From Anisus vortex (lineage: Eukaryota > Mollusca > Gastropoda > Planorbidae), in assembly GCA_949126835.1 (NCBI GenBank), contig OX421506.1:29014941-29078940 (forward strand): a stretch of 64,000 nt of DNA. Reading direction: 5' to 3'. The position numbers were made by a program, and so were the translations under genes. Positions 21,997-33,350 of this stretch are shown here, in pieces. A model generated the notes under the pieces. It did not search any database and was not told the origin of the DNA. It saw nothing but the letters and a program-made list of their open reading frames with translations. Within the stretch, counting starts at the first letter, position 1, and each line of letters opens with the position of its first letter.

Positions 21997-22571
21997 TAAT
22001 AACACTTTAGACACGGGTTATGCGGGAGACGGGTGTTCGATTCTCAGCTAGGGATTGTCCAAGACTATTTGTTAAATTAAAAAGACATTCCCTTTTTAAC
22101 CCGATGACAATATTTATTTTAAATTCCTTTCCTAAATTAATGTTTTCAGTAAATAATAAATAGACTCTATATATTAACAAACTATTATAGCTTTATGTTC
22201 ATTGCAGTTTATAAAATTTTATCTGTAGCTTATATCATCATCATCTGTCCTTTGGGTTCCTTGTGGAACATAAAGTGTAGCTTATATAGTCCTATGCAAA
22301 TTTCCCCCGAGCAACGACGGGAAATTTAGCTTGTAGGCCTAGATATATATTGTGCGGATGTATGTGTATTTGTATATCTGTATGTGTGAGTCGACACTTC
22401 CGTTCTCCAAGCCTATAGACATCTTTTTTTTTAACTTGACCTTTATTTAACCCTAAGCATTGGAAATGTCCATTGAACGCGTTAGATTGATATCAATTGA
22501 CCAGTCTTAAATCTTATGCATGCATACATTTTCGATGCAACATCACTTCCGATCCTATTCGCTAAATTGGA

Positions 22572-22778
22572 TTAAAAAAATTTCTGCCTTCTGCTATAAA
22601 TTTTGGCATACTCACTTTTAATATGGAAGATATAGTCCTTAAAATAATACTTATAGCCTTTGTTTATTTGTAGTCGGTCTGAACTTGCAGTTGAAAGTGC
22701 AATGAATTTCTCAACATCCGTGAATGTTAAGTCAGCAACATGGCGTAAATCTCTGCTTTCAATCGTAATGTTTGCCAT
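22572..22778 (-). CDS. Candidate small coding piece, possibly FLYWCH-like
   Basis: The minus-strand frame starts at the second Met (ACAATGG context) and reads MANITIESRDLRHVADLTF, then LQINKGYKYYFKDY and ending KIYSRRQKFF. The KGYKYYF...IYSRR spacing is loosely like a FLYWCH zinc finger (GYxY...YWRC), as found at the start of some Mutator-type transposases, but the Trp and Cys are missing. A good splice-donor-like AAAGTGAGTA lies within it after FHIK, so it may instead be a first coding exon. I do not recognise it firmly. Confidence 0.25.
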   Translation of the reverse strand: MANITIESRDLRHVADLTFTDVEKFIALSTASSDRLQINKGYKYYFKDYIFHIKSEYAKIYSRRQKFF

Positions 22779-22989
22779 TGTAAGCAAAACAAAATAAAAC
22801 TGGAAGTTCCACAATGCACCTGAAACATGGCGAAAAGATAATCATACGATTGTTTACGGAAATATAGCGGAAATTTAAGACTCGTCAATAGCAAACCATA
22901 CATCATAATTATACATTTTGGCTAACCATTTCAACATAAAAATAATAGATTTATTAAACTGTTCCTTGTTTATATTTAAACAAATAGTT

Positions 22990-23355
22990 TCAAAACAAAT
23001 TAAAATTTCTGATGTAGTGGACAGAAGGTCAAAGAGTAAAGCAGTAATAATACATAAGACTTTAAATCCTAACTTAGAAATACAACCCAATAACAATCTG
23101 TTACAATACTCAAATAAACATACGGACAAAAACACTTTCCTTATCCCTTATGCGAGAACAAATGCATACAAGTACTCTTTATTCCACAGTGGCATCCGGG
23201 CATGATATGGGATACCTGAAAAAACCAGGAAAACCAGTTACTCAACATCATTTAAAACTCATTTAAAAATAAAAATGCAAGACTAGACTCTGACCACGGA
23301 TGAGCGTAGGACGCAATAATCTTCTATACAGAAATAGCCTCTGTAATATATACGA
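22990..23355 (+). pseudogene. LINE-B fragment (RT C-terminus and 3' end)
   Basis: Plus strand reads DRRSKSKAVIIHKTLN, KNTFLIPYARTNAYKYSLF and a conserved WN.LP-like segment, broken by a stop. The 3' end holds ACCACGGATGAGCGTAGGAC and GCAATAATCTTCT, then TCTGTAATATATACGAT. The same family appears at 35990, 49196, 52360 and 57640. Confidence 0.78.
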
Positions 23356-24599
23356 TAAAGCTATTCATAATCTTAGTTCCTTAAAATTCGATACTATTTT
23401 GTGTGTGTATCATATATAGCGATATATATAAAAAAAACAAACAACAACTTTAATAATGATTTATTATACCTGCACGCCTGAAGCTGTAACATGTTTATAA
23501 CAATATTGCTTCTTTATGTTTTGTCATTCACTGAAACTGCTCTCTTAACAAGCTCAGTGCTCACGGCAGTAAAACCGTAATGTTTTAGTATTGCCATTTA
23601 TCTGCGTCTTCATTGTCTGCTCCACAGAAGACGCAGACATTTCTTATTCTTTCTCTTTTAAATTTTACTACCTGTGGTTGCTATTTCAATCGTTTTAGGA
23701 GATTCCCCACCCCCCAACAAACATACACAATCGGTCCAATTCGTGTAATTCATGCCCCCAATGGTGTGCATACCATTAGGTCGAGAACCACTGTAACTAT
23801 TGTATCAAATCGGGGTTCACAAAAACACAATGGTCAAAAGTCACTGTCAAACTATGAAACAACACCGTCTTCTAATCGTAACTAATTGTGTAATTTGTTT
23901 CATCGAAAGACAACGGTAGGCCTACAGTAAAAAAAAGACATAATTTTGTCAAATATTCCAATTATCTAAAACAACATCTTTATAGTTAGATCTAAAAAAA
24001 AAAATCTAATTTTTTAATGTTTTTTTTTTCAAATCTCAGGACACATGCTTAGCCCCAGCCACTTAGACAATGACGCACTGGGTGGACTCTAGTACAAAAT
24101 CTATTTTTAGATCCAGACGTCATTCACCGGAAATACGAAGGAGGGTAACGAAAGGGGAGAGAAGTTCTGAGAAGCCAGATATTTCATATTCAAAGGGAGA
24201 AAAAAGCAACTAGATTATTATTATTCTTCCAGACAAGATTATCATGTTGTATTTTCTTTCTATTGTAAAAAAAAAGTCTTGTTAAAATGTCTTAATTTTT
24301 TTTTTTATATGATTTTGTTTGCGAGGCCGAGGGAATCTAAAAAAAAAGAAATGAAATAATTGACGCCCAAAGCCATTAGTCGCGGTTTTGATACTATTGG
24401 CATTTTTGGTCGGAATGGATTAAGCCAGCGTGAAATTAATGGAAGAGAAATAACACAAAATAATACAGAAAAGACAAAAAGCCCCACGACTTCTCCATTT
24501 TGGTGCCAGTGACCTATTTTTTAAAATAAACTAAGTCACGTGATTAAGTGGATTCATTTTTTGTGAAAGGGGAGGGAGGAATCTTTTTATCATCCTATT
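23356..24599. other. Unassigned AT-rich sequence
   Basis: No gene or repeat recognised. Small ORFs without motifs. Confidence 0.5.
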
Positions 24600-24756
24600 A
24601 TATTATAAGTTTTACAGACGTTCCTTCTAGATAGAAGGTTATTACGTCCACTAGGGCCAGAACTCCTGCAAGGCGGCAGGAATCGGTTGGAGCCAGGGAT
24701 AGAACCCGCGACGTGTCGGTTGACAGTCCGGTGAACTAACCACATGGACCAGCCGG
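24600..24756 (-). mobile_element. tRNA-derived SINE, family 1, LINE-B tail
   Basis: Minus strand starts CCGGCTGGTCCATGTGGTTAG, has the B-box GTCGCGGGTTCTATCCC, and ends ATCTAGAAGGAACGTCTGTA, the tail type shared with LINE-B. Confidence 0.82.
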
Positions 24757-24959
24757 TCTCCACGATTACTATACGATTACTTTTAAGCAGTTTGTTTTTT
24801 GGTATCACCTAAACCAGAATGTCATTAAAAAACAAAGGCCGGGTCGCAAACCGGTAACTGGCGACGAACACAATTTTTTTTTTTTACCGAATCTAGAAAA
24901 TAAGCCGGAAAGAAGCAATCAGAAACTAGGAATCTGGGTCACATTATTGTGATATAGGC

Positions 24960-25110
24960 CAGGGGTTGGCAACGTTTTGATGCTAGTGTGCTAAGGTAGG
25001 ATTTCTAATTCATTCAGCGCGCCAACATCCTAAAAGTCACTCATCCTATGAGACCTAATTTCTTGAAGAAGATACTTGAATTGCATTGTGTGGAGCTTTT
25101 CCGCGTGCCA
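24960..25110 (+). mobile_element. CAGGGG hAT MITE, 5' part
   Basis: CAGGGGTTGGCAACGTTTTGAT, then GTAGGATTTCTAATTCATTC and CCGCGTGCCA, matching the left two thirds of the MITE. It stops at the telomere-repeat junction, and the other end is not found. Confidence 0.75.
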
Positions 25111-25146
25111 TAGGGTTAGGGTTAGGGTTAGGGTTAGGGTTAGGGT
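25111..25146. repeat. Interstitial telomere repeat (TTAGGG)n, about 6 units
   Basis: Uninterrupted TTAGGG hexamers. They directly abut the 3' end of the minus-strand SINE, so in SINE orientation they form a (CCCTAA)n tail. Confidence 0.92.
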
Positions 25147-25350
25147 GCTATACCACCAGTTTCTGTGGTCACGGCATACTAGGGGTTTGTGTGGCCAGCA
25201 CAATGCCCAGTCGCCTTTACTTTACCCACAACTAAGGTCAGAGATGGGTAGACGCAGGGACACCCCTCCAGTCCCGGGAACAAATCCTAACCTTTACCAG
25301 CATTCGAACCCAGGACCTTCGGTACGCCAGTCAAACGTAAAGGATCAGAG
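25147..25350 (-). mobile_element. tRNA-derived SINE, family 2
   Basis: Minus strand reads GGTCCTGGGTTCGAATGCTGG (B-box), ATTTGTTCCCGGGACTGGAG and AAAGGCGACTGGGCATTGTG. Matches 32990-33200 and 39990-40200 on the plus strand. Confidence 0.78.
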
Positions 25351-25782
25351 AATACGTTTGTGATATTTTGCTTCTGCCACGCTTTAAACTTCGAGCAGCC
25401 TTGAGATCCATCTCCACACCAGCCATCCATCTCAACCTGGATCTGCTTTTTGCTATTCTCATCAAAGATTTTTTTTAAAATGATATATTACTGTAACTTG
25501 TAACTCCTCTGTTGTTAGGCCTTATCTCTAGAAAACCTGTCCAGAGTAGCCGTCCATTTCCCTTCTAAGGTACGAGAATCAAACAGTATACTTAACAGTT
25601 TACAATATTGAATACAATACATTTACTATTCGCATATTGTACTGTATACTATTATTTGTTATATGAACATATTATACTGTATTCTGCACGTATGCTATAC
25701 TGTAAACTATGTTTGATACTACTGTGCTGTATATTTTATGTAATACTAAATCCTTCTGTATACAAGACTATTTTCTATACTG
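25351..25782. other. Unassigned sequence
   Basis: No gene seen. AT-rich, with repeated ATACTGTA-type words between 25600 and 25740. Confidence 0.4.
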
Positions 25783-26156
25783 CAGGGGTCGGTAACCTTT
25801 TGATTATAGTGTGCTACATTAGGATTTCTAATTCATTCCGCGGCTGGTCCAGCGGTTAGTTCACCGGACTGTCAACCCAAAACCAACTGACAGGTCGCGG
25901 GTTCTAGCCCTGCCACTGACGGATCCCTGTCGCCCTGCAGTAGTTTTGGGCCTAGTGGACGTAATAATCTTCTATCTAGAAGGAACGTCTGTAAACTTAT
26001 AAGATACGATAGAACAACCTAAAAGTCAGCCTGCGCCATCAATATTTTTTTTTATAGAAGAAATTTGAATTGCCTTTTTGTGAGTCGGCTGCATGCCATT
26101 CAAAAATCGCTCTGAGTGTCTAGTTATAAACGCGTTGCGTGGGTTGCCGAACCCTT
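25783..26156 (+). mobile_element. CAGGGG hAT MITE interrupted by a SINE
   Basis: Left end CAGGGGTCGGTAACC, right end GGTTGCCGAACCCTT. Flanked by CTATACTG (25775-25782) and CTATACTC (26157-26164), an 8-bp duplication with one mismatch. A SINE sits between its two halves. Confidence 0.85.
25839..25999 (+). mobile_element. tRNA-derived SINE, family 1, LINE-B tail
   Basis: GGCTGGTCCAGCGGTTAG (A box), GGTCGCGGGTTCTAGCCC (B box), CTGCAGTAGTTTTGGGCC body, and tail ATAATCTTCTATCTAGAAGG ... AGATACGAT, closely like the LINE-B 3' end. Confidence 0.88.
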
Positions 26157-27022
26157 CTATACTCTTTCTGTATTGTATACTAGACTGTATGCTGTATAGC
26201 AGGGGTCGGCAACCTAAGGCCTCCGTGCCAAACTTGGCACGCAGAGAAATTTTCAATGGCACGCGAGAGACCTCCAATAATATTTTTTTTTATTGACTAA
26301 AAAAACAACAGTTTCTGGTTCTGAATGAGGAAAACGGACTGTTCTGAATGACATAGCGACACATTTTAGAGAGTTTAATTTGCATTTACAACGACCACTG
26401 GAATGGATTTGCATTGAAATTGGACATATATCTTGCCGAGAAATCAATTTCAAAACATTTAGCTACTTGTACATCCATATATAAATGCATATATCTGGAT
26501 AGTTAGTTCATTTTCAGAAGTACGTCGTGGTAGTCAAAGCGGAGTTTTTTAACCAAAGGCAAGACTTTCCAAAACGTAAAAAAAAAAATGGGCATCCAAT
26601 TGTTCCCATTTGCGGAAAAAATCTGAAAGGAAGCTGCTTAGCTTAGGAAAGTCATCTGCTGTTCTCTGGTAGGCATTCGCTCTTCTACTTTCAGCTTTTG
26701 GTTCAACTTACACTTGTAAAGAAATAAAAATAGGTCAGTAATATTTTTATATTACAAAACATATCTTGTTTGACATCATCACTACTGAATCAAATTTGAA
26801 TTTTTTTTTATTAAAGGGAGATAATTAAAGCATTTTATTTGCTCTAATAATTTTAGTATGTTTTTTTTTATTTTGTAAAGGAATAAATGGCTACAAGTTT
26901 ATAACTTTAAAATGAACAAACTTTTAAAAGTATTTGCAATTTCCATAAATATTTTATGAATAACTAATTAATATGTATATTTTCAAACATTACATTAGCT
27001 ACCTAGTTTGTCTGATTACTAC

Positions 27023-27272
27023 GTATCTATTCCTCTCGACGGTAGTGCATACCTTACATGCTAAAATCTAAACACGTTAAAGGATATCTCAGTAAAATGA
27101 GATCACAATATAATAGACTTATTATTTTATGTATTAACTGTTACATCTTCATCTTGAGTACCAATTGATAATGTTTAGACAATAATTACCATAAATGTGA
27201 AAGTTAAGTAGACTAATAAAATATTGTATTTGATATAAATGCAAATAAAAAGAATGATAATCACAAACACGT
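27023..27272 (+). repeat. 250-bp direct repeat, left copy
   Basis: From GTATCTATTCCTCTCGACGG to ATCACAAACACGT. The same length is repeated at 28482-28731 with roughly 6% differences, mostly in one short block near the start. Confidence 0.92.
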
Positions 27273-28481
27273 GTTACGAATATTGATTATTTGTATGTGA
27301 GGTTAGAGTTTTGAATAAATTTTATAGTGATCCTAGTTTTTTAGTAGATTAGACTGATTAGACAGTAGGACGTTAGGATTTGTTTTGAACTCTCCTCCCC
27401 TTTTTATTTTAATTGTAAGTGTTGTTTAATATATTACACTACGACAATATCTTCTAAAATATCTTCTACAATACACTAATATCTATATTATCTTTCTTCC
27501 TATCTTTTTAAGTCTTCTTAATTGTAGTTTCCTTAATTTGTTTTGATAGTATAGTCATAAGATTAGCCTAATATTTTTTTGGGTATAGGGCGTTTGCAAT
27601 CCCGTGACAAAAAGCACGTGATTTGTGTTTACTTTGAGTAATGGTGTACAATTAAATATGGCCGCTGTATTAATAAAGTTTCATATAGGCTCGAGCTTTT
27701 TTTAAATGATGTGTTGTGTTTTAAGTCTTATTAAGATTTAAGCTGTATTATGTATGTTAAATAAAATAGGCTATTTTATTATTATCATAGACATAGATCA
27801 TAGACGATATGAGCCTAATAGTGACTTGACTAGATAGCCTATTCACCAACAATATCGCTTGACATCGTAGCCTAGCCTACGAAACATTAAAAGTGTAGGC
27901 CTATAAAGTGAAATTGAAAGTGTAAATAGGTCTAGCCGGCCCTAGCCTAATCACATTAATCAATTAATCTACAGTACTACTATTTACCTCCTTATTTTTG
28001 AGTAGGATAGCTAATATTCAGATGTGAATTTTGCATGATAAAGAAGTACTTCACTTTCACCACGTTAGGTTTGTACCTCAAGTGGGTTCTATATTTACAC
28101 AAATACGTCACTAAATTTACACAAAAAAAAAACTTAAGCTCCGCCTACTGAGAACGCTCTATTACTTTCCTTCATTTCATAACAGTTGTTTATTTATTGT
28201 ATTTTTAAATTTATTATTTTATTTCTTTATAAGTAAATAAAGTTAATTGTTTAGTTTATTACTAGGAGTTTATTCTTCTTTTTAATATAGATTGTAATCG
28301 TTATAGATTAGTGTGTGTTCCTTGGTTATTATATTTTAACGGGTATTCTTGAGAGTAATGCGCCACCATTCCCCCTAGACATTTTTAATAATTGAGCCAG
28401 TATTTTATTTTAACTTACAAATCCAGTATGATCTCAGGAATAACCCTTCTAGAATGTAAATAAAACACGTTCAATGTAACA
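27273..28481. other. 1.2-kb block between 250-bp direct repeats, possible solo LTR
   Basis: With one overlapping base it begins TGTTACGAATATTG and ends CAATGTAACA, that is TG...CA with TGTTAC/GTAACA inverted ends. No ORF. It could be a solo LTR, but no short target duplication is seen. Confidence 0.35.
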
Positions 28482-28731
28482 GTATCTATTCTTCTCGACG
28501 GTAGTGCAGATTGAACACTAAAGGATCTAAACACGTTAAAGGATATCTCAGTAAAATGAGATCACAATATAATAGACTTATTATTATATGTATTAACTGT
28601 TACATCTTCATCTTGAGTACCAAATGATAATGTTTAGGCAATAATTACCATAAATGTGAAAGTTAAGTAGACTAATAAAATATTGTATTTGATATAAATG
28701 CAAATAAAAAGAATGATAATCACAAACACGT
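28482..28731 (+). repeat. 250-bp direct repeat, right copy
   Basis: Second copy of 27023-27272. Confidence 0.92.
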
Positions 28732-28959
28732 ACATTTTTTCATTAAAAATAAAATGCTTTAACAATTTTTTTATCTGTAAATCTCCGTTGCTTTTGGTCT
28801 GGGTCTTGCTACTGAGTTAAATTAATTGACCTATAAAATATTTTCAAAAAAGTATAATAGAACTTTTAGGCTGTTGGCACGAAGAGTGATTTAGGAATCC
28901 TATTTTGGCACACTATTAGCAAAAGGCTGCCGATCCCTGCTGTATGGTATACTCTTGTG

Positions 28960-29179
28960 CAGGGATCGGCAACCCTTTGATTAGGCTAAAGTGTGCCAAA
29001 GTAGGATTTCTAATTCATTCCGCATGCCAAAAAAGCCTAAAAGTCCTCCTGCTCTAGGCTCTACCACCCGATGTCTTGTAGAAGTTACTTCAATCGCCTT
29101 TTTGGAATACTTCTGCGTGCCATTGAAAATCGCTCTGCGTGCCAGGTGTGGCACGCGCGTCGTAGGCTGCCGATCCCTG
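28960..29179 (+). mobile_element. CAGGGG hAT MITE (220 bp)
   Basis: Ends CAGGGATCGGCAACC and GGCTGCCGATCCCTG. Flanks CTCTTGTG and CTCTAGTA match 6/8 and resemble the hAT target consensus with TCTAG. Confidence 0.88.
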
Positions 29180-30713
29180 CTCTAGTATATAATATACTAA
29201 ATCTAGCCAAACCAATTCAGTCAAGATGCTTCTCTTATTCTTATCTATACCGTCTATTCACTCTATTTCTGCCATCCCTACAACCAACCTGTTTATCAAC
29301 AATACACTGACAGTATGACAAGATTCACTCATTTACTTGTCCTCCCCTCCACGCACCCCTCTCCCCATCTCTATGCTCATGGTTAACCTCCGACCTTTAT
29401 ATTTAAAAAAAATCAAATGAATCGAAAAAAAAATGAGTCAACTCATTGCGCCGAGTCGATCTGCTTGGGATTAAATGAGCGGGTCGTGTATCGCAGTGCT
29501 CAGCACTTTCAATTTGCGATTCATCCGCACTTGCTTGGCACTGTGCTTAATAGGGTCACCTTCACCTCCTCAACTACCTTTGACATTTTCCAACGAAATT
29601 GTTTTCTACACCCAGGCACCCAAAACGACGGTGCCCAAGCAGACGTTGGCTCTAGCACACCCATTGGTCAATGACCAATGGAGTCGTAGACCCTAACCAA
29701 GAACAATGATTTCAAAAAAGAACCTTGTCGTTTGATCAATATCAATGTTCTTTATTCGATCAATGCTTACGTATTTAGTAAAGAATTAGTGTTATCGTCC
29801 AAACAAAAGGACAAAGCAAAGCTTAAATGATAGAAAAGACGTTGATTACCATCTATTTCTACAGTGGAAAGGATTCAATGACACCCATTCTTATGGTAGA
29901 AAGGGGTTCAATAATATCCTTTCTTATCCTTTCTAGCTACCAAACAGAACATATTAATATGCTTGTCTGGAACTGACTACAAAGGAGCGAACGACTCTGC
30001 AACCCGATTTAAAGAAGATGAAAAAAAGGAGCATAATTCGATATAGAACCATGCTATATAAGCACCGTTATTATTATTATTATTATTATTTAAAGCCATT
30101 ATCAGAATGCATGAGACTCAGACTACATAGAAATCCCAGGACGCACTAAAACTTCTGTTTAAATTCTGTAAAAATAACTAAAAATAATATCAACAAAATC
30201 TGTTGTGGGTGTAACGGACAATCCAAACAAACAAAAAATAAAGAACCATAATCACGGAAGAAAATACGCCGATTGTGCTAAAAAATAAAGCCAAATTTAA
30301 CTTCTGTTTACCCAGACAAAGCGTGAATCGGAAACATTCCCATAAAAACAAAGAGATAACCTAGTTGTTGTTTTTACATTATGCCGTTCAATGTTTACGT
30401 TTTCAATAGTTTTCTAGAAATAATTTATTTCCATCCGAAGCTAAAAATGTTTCTATCATGTTTGTCTTGGTTAAAATTGATTAAAATTGTGTTCACTAGA
30501 AGATATAAATAAAAAAAAAGTTCCGATAATCACTGATTTCTGTTTTTATCGTTTTATGGTTCTTGAAAAGAAAATATTAAGATATTAAGAAACAATTACA
30601 TGTGATGGGATCGTGAATAGGAAGATAATACCGTTTTGGCGTTTGTATTGGCGTTGCGAAGTAGGCTACGACTTGTGCTTGAATATTGGTCACACGACAG
30701 AAATAATCTATTG
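29180..30713. other. Unassigned sequence
   Basis: 29400-29700 is GC-richer, with two overlapping short ORFs and an inverted TTGGTCAATGACCAA near 29664, but no recognisable product. A (TTA)n tract at 30067-30090 next to ATATAAGCACCG looks like a LINE tail. Confidence 0.35.
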
Positions 30714-30912
30714 CAGTGGTCGGCAATCATTTTGATAATAGTGCGCCAGAAGTAGGATTCGGCGTGCCGCAGCTTTAAAATAAATCCCGCTCTAGCATTG
30801 AATTTCTTGTAGAAAAAAAGATTGAATACTCATTTTGGACTATTTTTGCGTGCCATTGAAAAACGCTCTGCGTTCCAAGTTTGAAACGCGCAATATAGAT
30901 TGATGTCCCCTG
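30714..30912 (+). mobile_element. CAGGGG hAT MITE, diverged
   Basis: CAGTGGTCGGCAATCATTTTGAT at the left, GCGTGCCATTGAAAAACGC inside, and GATGTCCCCTG at the right. Confidence 0.75.
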
Positions 30913-31602
30913 GTTTAGAGGATCAGCCATTTATGTTAGCTGAATAAATTGTAAACAAAGATGGCTGCTGTGTGTGTACGTTTTTTTTTCTTCACGTGTT
31001 TGTTTCTTGTTTAAAACGTTTGTTTTGAATGGCTTCCAGTGTCTAGAGTTAATACAAGAAACGTCAACGAATCATATGAGACACTTGAATGATTTAAGAA
31101 TAAAGTTTACTTACACATACAATTTCACAGCTATGGTTACCCAAAAGATCCTACACAGGGACATTGTATGAATAATTTATTAAACTAGATTCTCCTGAGA
31201 ACACTATTCCTTCAAAACAGCAGAATGTGCTTTATCCAATGTTATCTTCTCCTTCTGATATCTTCTTCTACAGGACGTTGGCAGGTTCTTTGCCAGAGAT
31301 CGATGTTGTATATGGTGTCAGGCCAGCAGAACTGGAGCATCCTTCTGAGTTCAGTTAATATCAAATCACGAACACCGTTTATGTAGCACAATATTGTTGT
31401 TATCGTTTTTCTGAAGCTGTACTATAGTTGTAAGAAGATAATATGAGTTACGATTTAATCGCGTTGTAGAAATATCGCGAAACGCGCAAAGTATCTCAGG
31501 CCACGTTTATTTGACGTTTATGCCAAACATGACGAGAAGGTCATACTGTCATTAAAACCCGTGAATCCAATTTGACATGACAAGTTATTACAACCCAGTA
31601 AG
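30913..31602. other. Unassigned sequence
   Basis: No gene or repeat recognised. Confidence 0.4.
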
Positions 31603-31785
31603 CAGTGCCGTTGCTAAGGATTTGGGGGCCCGGGGGGCTTGGCCTCATTAGGGGCCCCTGCATTTTGACATTCGACATTATTACATTAGAAAAACAAATT
31701 CGGACACTCCTTTGGAAGCCCCCCTCAAGTAGGGGCCCGGGGGGACTTTCGAATTTGTACCCCCCCTCCCCTAGCTACGCCATTG
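31603..31785 (+). mobile_element. hAT-like MITE with CAGTGGCGTAGC-type ends (183 bp)
   Basis: Left CAGTGCCGTTGCTAAGG and right CCCTAGCTACGCCATTG are inverted. Flanked by perfect 8-bp CCAGTAAG (31595-31602 and 31786-31793). The interior GGGGCCCGGGGGGCTTGGCC also occurs at 43520. Confidence 0.88.
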
Positions 31786-32064
31786 CCAGTAAGTGGTTAT
31801 ATCTAGCTTCCTCAACCACAAACAAGCACACAATCCTACTAGGTATTTTATAACTTGGCAGCCATTATTTTTAAACATATTGTCGATACACAAGTAAATT
31901 AAACTGCCCGACAAACATACAAAGACAGGTAGAAAAAAAAATGAAAATTTTCAGAATGCGCCTCAGAGACAAGATCCAGAGATCGCAGTGCTGTTATCAT
32001 TAAGACAAAAATGTCTTATGAATAATAGTTTATTATTTATGTGTCAGTTATACAGTTTTATCAT

Positions 32065-32242
32065 GGAAGAGGAAGAGAGGCCGACCCCGAAACAGCTGGT
32101 TCCGTAACCTGGATGCCGACGTCAAGAGAACAGGTCACTCTTGGGGAAAGTTGAAAAGACTCGCTCAGGACCGGGATGTCTGGAGAGCCCTTTTTGGTGG
32201 CCTATGCCCCGAAAGGGGTAGTAGGCGTAAGTAAGTAAGTAA
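32065..32242 (+). pseudogene. RTE-like LINE 3' end
   Basis: Plus strand encodes GRPRNSWFRNLDAD, KLKRLAQDRDVWRALFGGLC, the usual C-terminal end of RTE-type and related LINE ORFs, followed by a short (GTAA)n tail. Only the end of the element remains. Confidence 0.75.
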
Positions 32243-32349
32243 AGGTCTACAATTTTATGTAACTAGAGCTAAGAATTAGCCTTAAGTGATTTGAAACCTT
32301 GTGACTTTGTTTTAACAACCAATACTTATAAATGATAATAAATCTATTA

Positions 32350-32465
32350 ATAAAAGTTCATTTTCTTCCGGAGTGGCATTCGGGCATGGAATGGGTTGTC
32401 CGAATTAGTTATTTTAAAACGTCTTGATTTAAAATCCAAACAAAACGTAAGACTAGAGAAACTAC
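32350..32465 (+). pseudogene. LINE-B-related short fragment
   Basis: CGGAGTGGCATTCGGGCATGG and AATGGGTTG match the conserved FFP..WN.LP part of LINE-B copies; downstream is diverged. Confidence 0.5.
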
Positions 32466-32565
32466 AGTTAAGGTTTGTAACAAACACAATTCTTATATGT
32501 AGGAGAAGTTACTGTTTATTATAAGACCAGACGAGAAACTCGTTGACAGATTGAATGAAAGTGAA

Positions 32566-32752
32566 GCCGGCTGGTCCTGCGGTTAGTTCACCGGACATTC
32601 AACCAAAAACCAACGAACACGTCGCGGGTTCTATCCCTGCCACCAGCCGATCCCTGCCGCCCTGCAGGAGTTTTGGGACTAGAGGACGTAATTATCTTCT
32701 AGAGAGCACTGAGCATGCTAAGAAAAAGCATGTATAGAAGCGCTATATGAAA
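32566..32752 (+). mobile_element. tRNA-derived SINE, family 1, LINE-C tail
   Basis: GCCGGCTGGTCCTGCGGTTAG, GTCGCGGGTTCTATCCC, GCCCTGCAGGAGTTTTGGG, GGACGTAATTATCTTCTAG, then tail GAGCACTGAGCATGCTAAG and GCATGTATAGAAGCGCTATA shared with the LINE at 8562. Confidence 0.87.
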
Positions 32753-32989
32753 CATGAAATCACAGGATTATAATTTCAGCATTAGCTTCTAACACTCGTT
32801 CTGTTTGACACAAGGCAGTGTAACGAAACCCTGACAGTTGATCCCTTGTGGGGTGAACGACCGCCGAATCGATATGACAGAAGGTCTCTATAATTTAAAG
32901 TTAATGTCAATGACACACCTTCAAAAAATCAAGTGAAGCTAAGTTATTCTTTTGTTTAGAAATAAAATTATCAGATATTTTTGACACCT

Positions 32990-33200
32990 CAGACACGGGC
33001 GTTCGGCTGGCGTATCGATGGTCCTGGGTTCGAATCCTTATGAAGGCAAGGATTTGTTCCCGGGACTAGAGGATGTCCCAACTATGATGGGCACCCGTCT
33101 ATAAATGGGGTAAAGTAAAGGCGGCTGGACATTGTGCTGGCAACATAATCCCCTAGTATAACGTGGCACACAGAAACTGGTGAACGCTGGTACACCGGCC
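32990..33200 (+). mobile_element. tRNA-derived SINE, family 2
   Basis: GGTCCTGGGTTCGAATCC (B box), TTTGTTCCCGGGACTAGAGG, AAAGGCGGCTGGACATTGTG, ACAGAAACTGGTGAACGC. No telomeric tail here, unlike 25111-25350. Confidence 0.78.
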
Positions 33201-33350
33201 CTATGAATCAATTTGGTCGGGCCCTATGTACATTTCTATATACATTCTTGGACCAGTTTTTTTTTTTCTAGTGTCCACAAAGATCAAATCCGAATCGTAT
33301 AAAACAACAGTTCATTGCTCTAGAGTAAATCCACAACTCTACCAGATTTT

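Larger units (their letters stand above)
26200..28939 (+). mobile_element. hAT-like transposon copy, CAGGGG family (2.7 kb, non-coding)
   Basis: Left end CAGGGGTCGGCAACC and inverted right end GGCTGCCGATCCCTG. Flanked by CTGTATAG (26192-26199) and CTGTATGG (28940-28947), 7/8 match, the right length for hAT. Its two ends equal the two ends of the 200-bp MITEs, so it is a larger relative. No transposase ORF is seen. It contains a 250-bp direct duplication around a 1.2-kb block. Confidence 0.82.

Noticed and set aside
25111..25146. Chromosome end
   Set aside because: Only six telomere units with unique-looking sequence on both sides; interstitial.
25839..25999. tRNA gene (A- and B-box words)
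   Set aside because: Boxes belong to a dispersed SINE with a LINE-type tail; no full cloverleaf. The same holds for the other SINE copies.
27023..28731. LTR pair of a small retroelement
   Set aside because: Repeats lack TG...CA ends and are native hAT sequence shared in part with other copies.
29417..29696. Two overlapping ORFs in a GC-richer patch
   Set aside because: No motif, no splice or promoter support, and two frames open equally.
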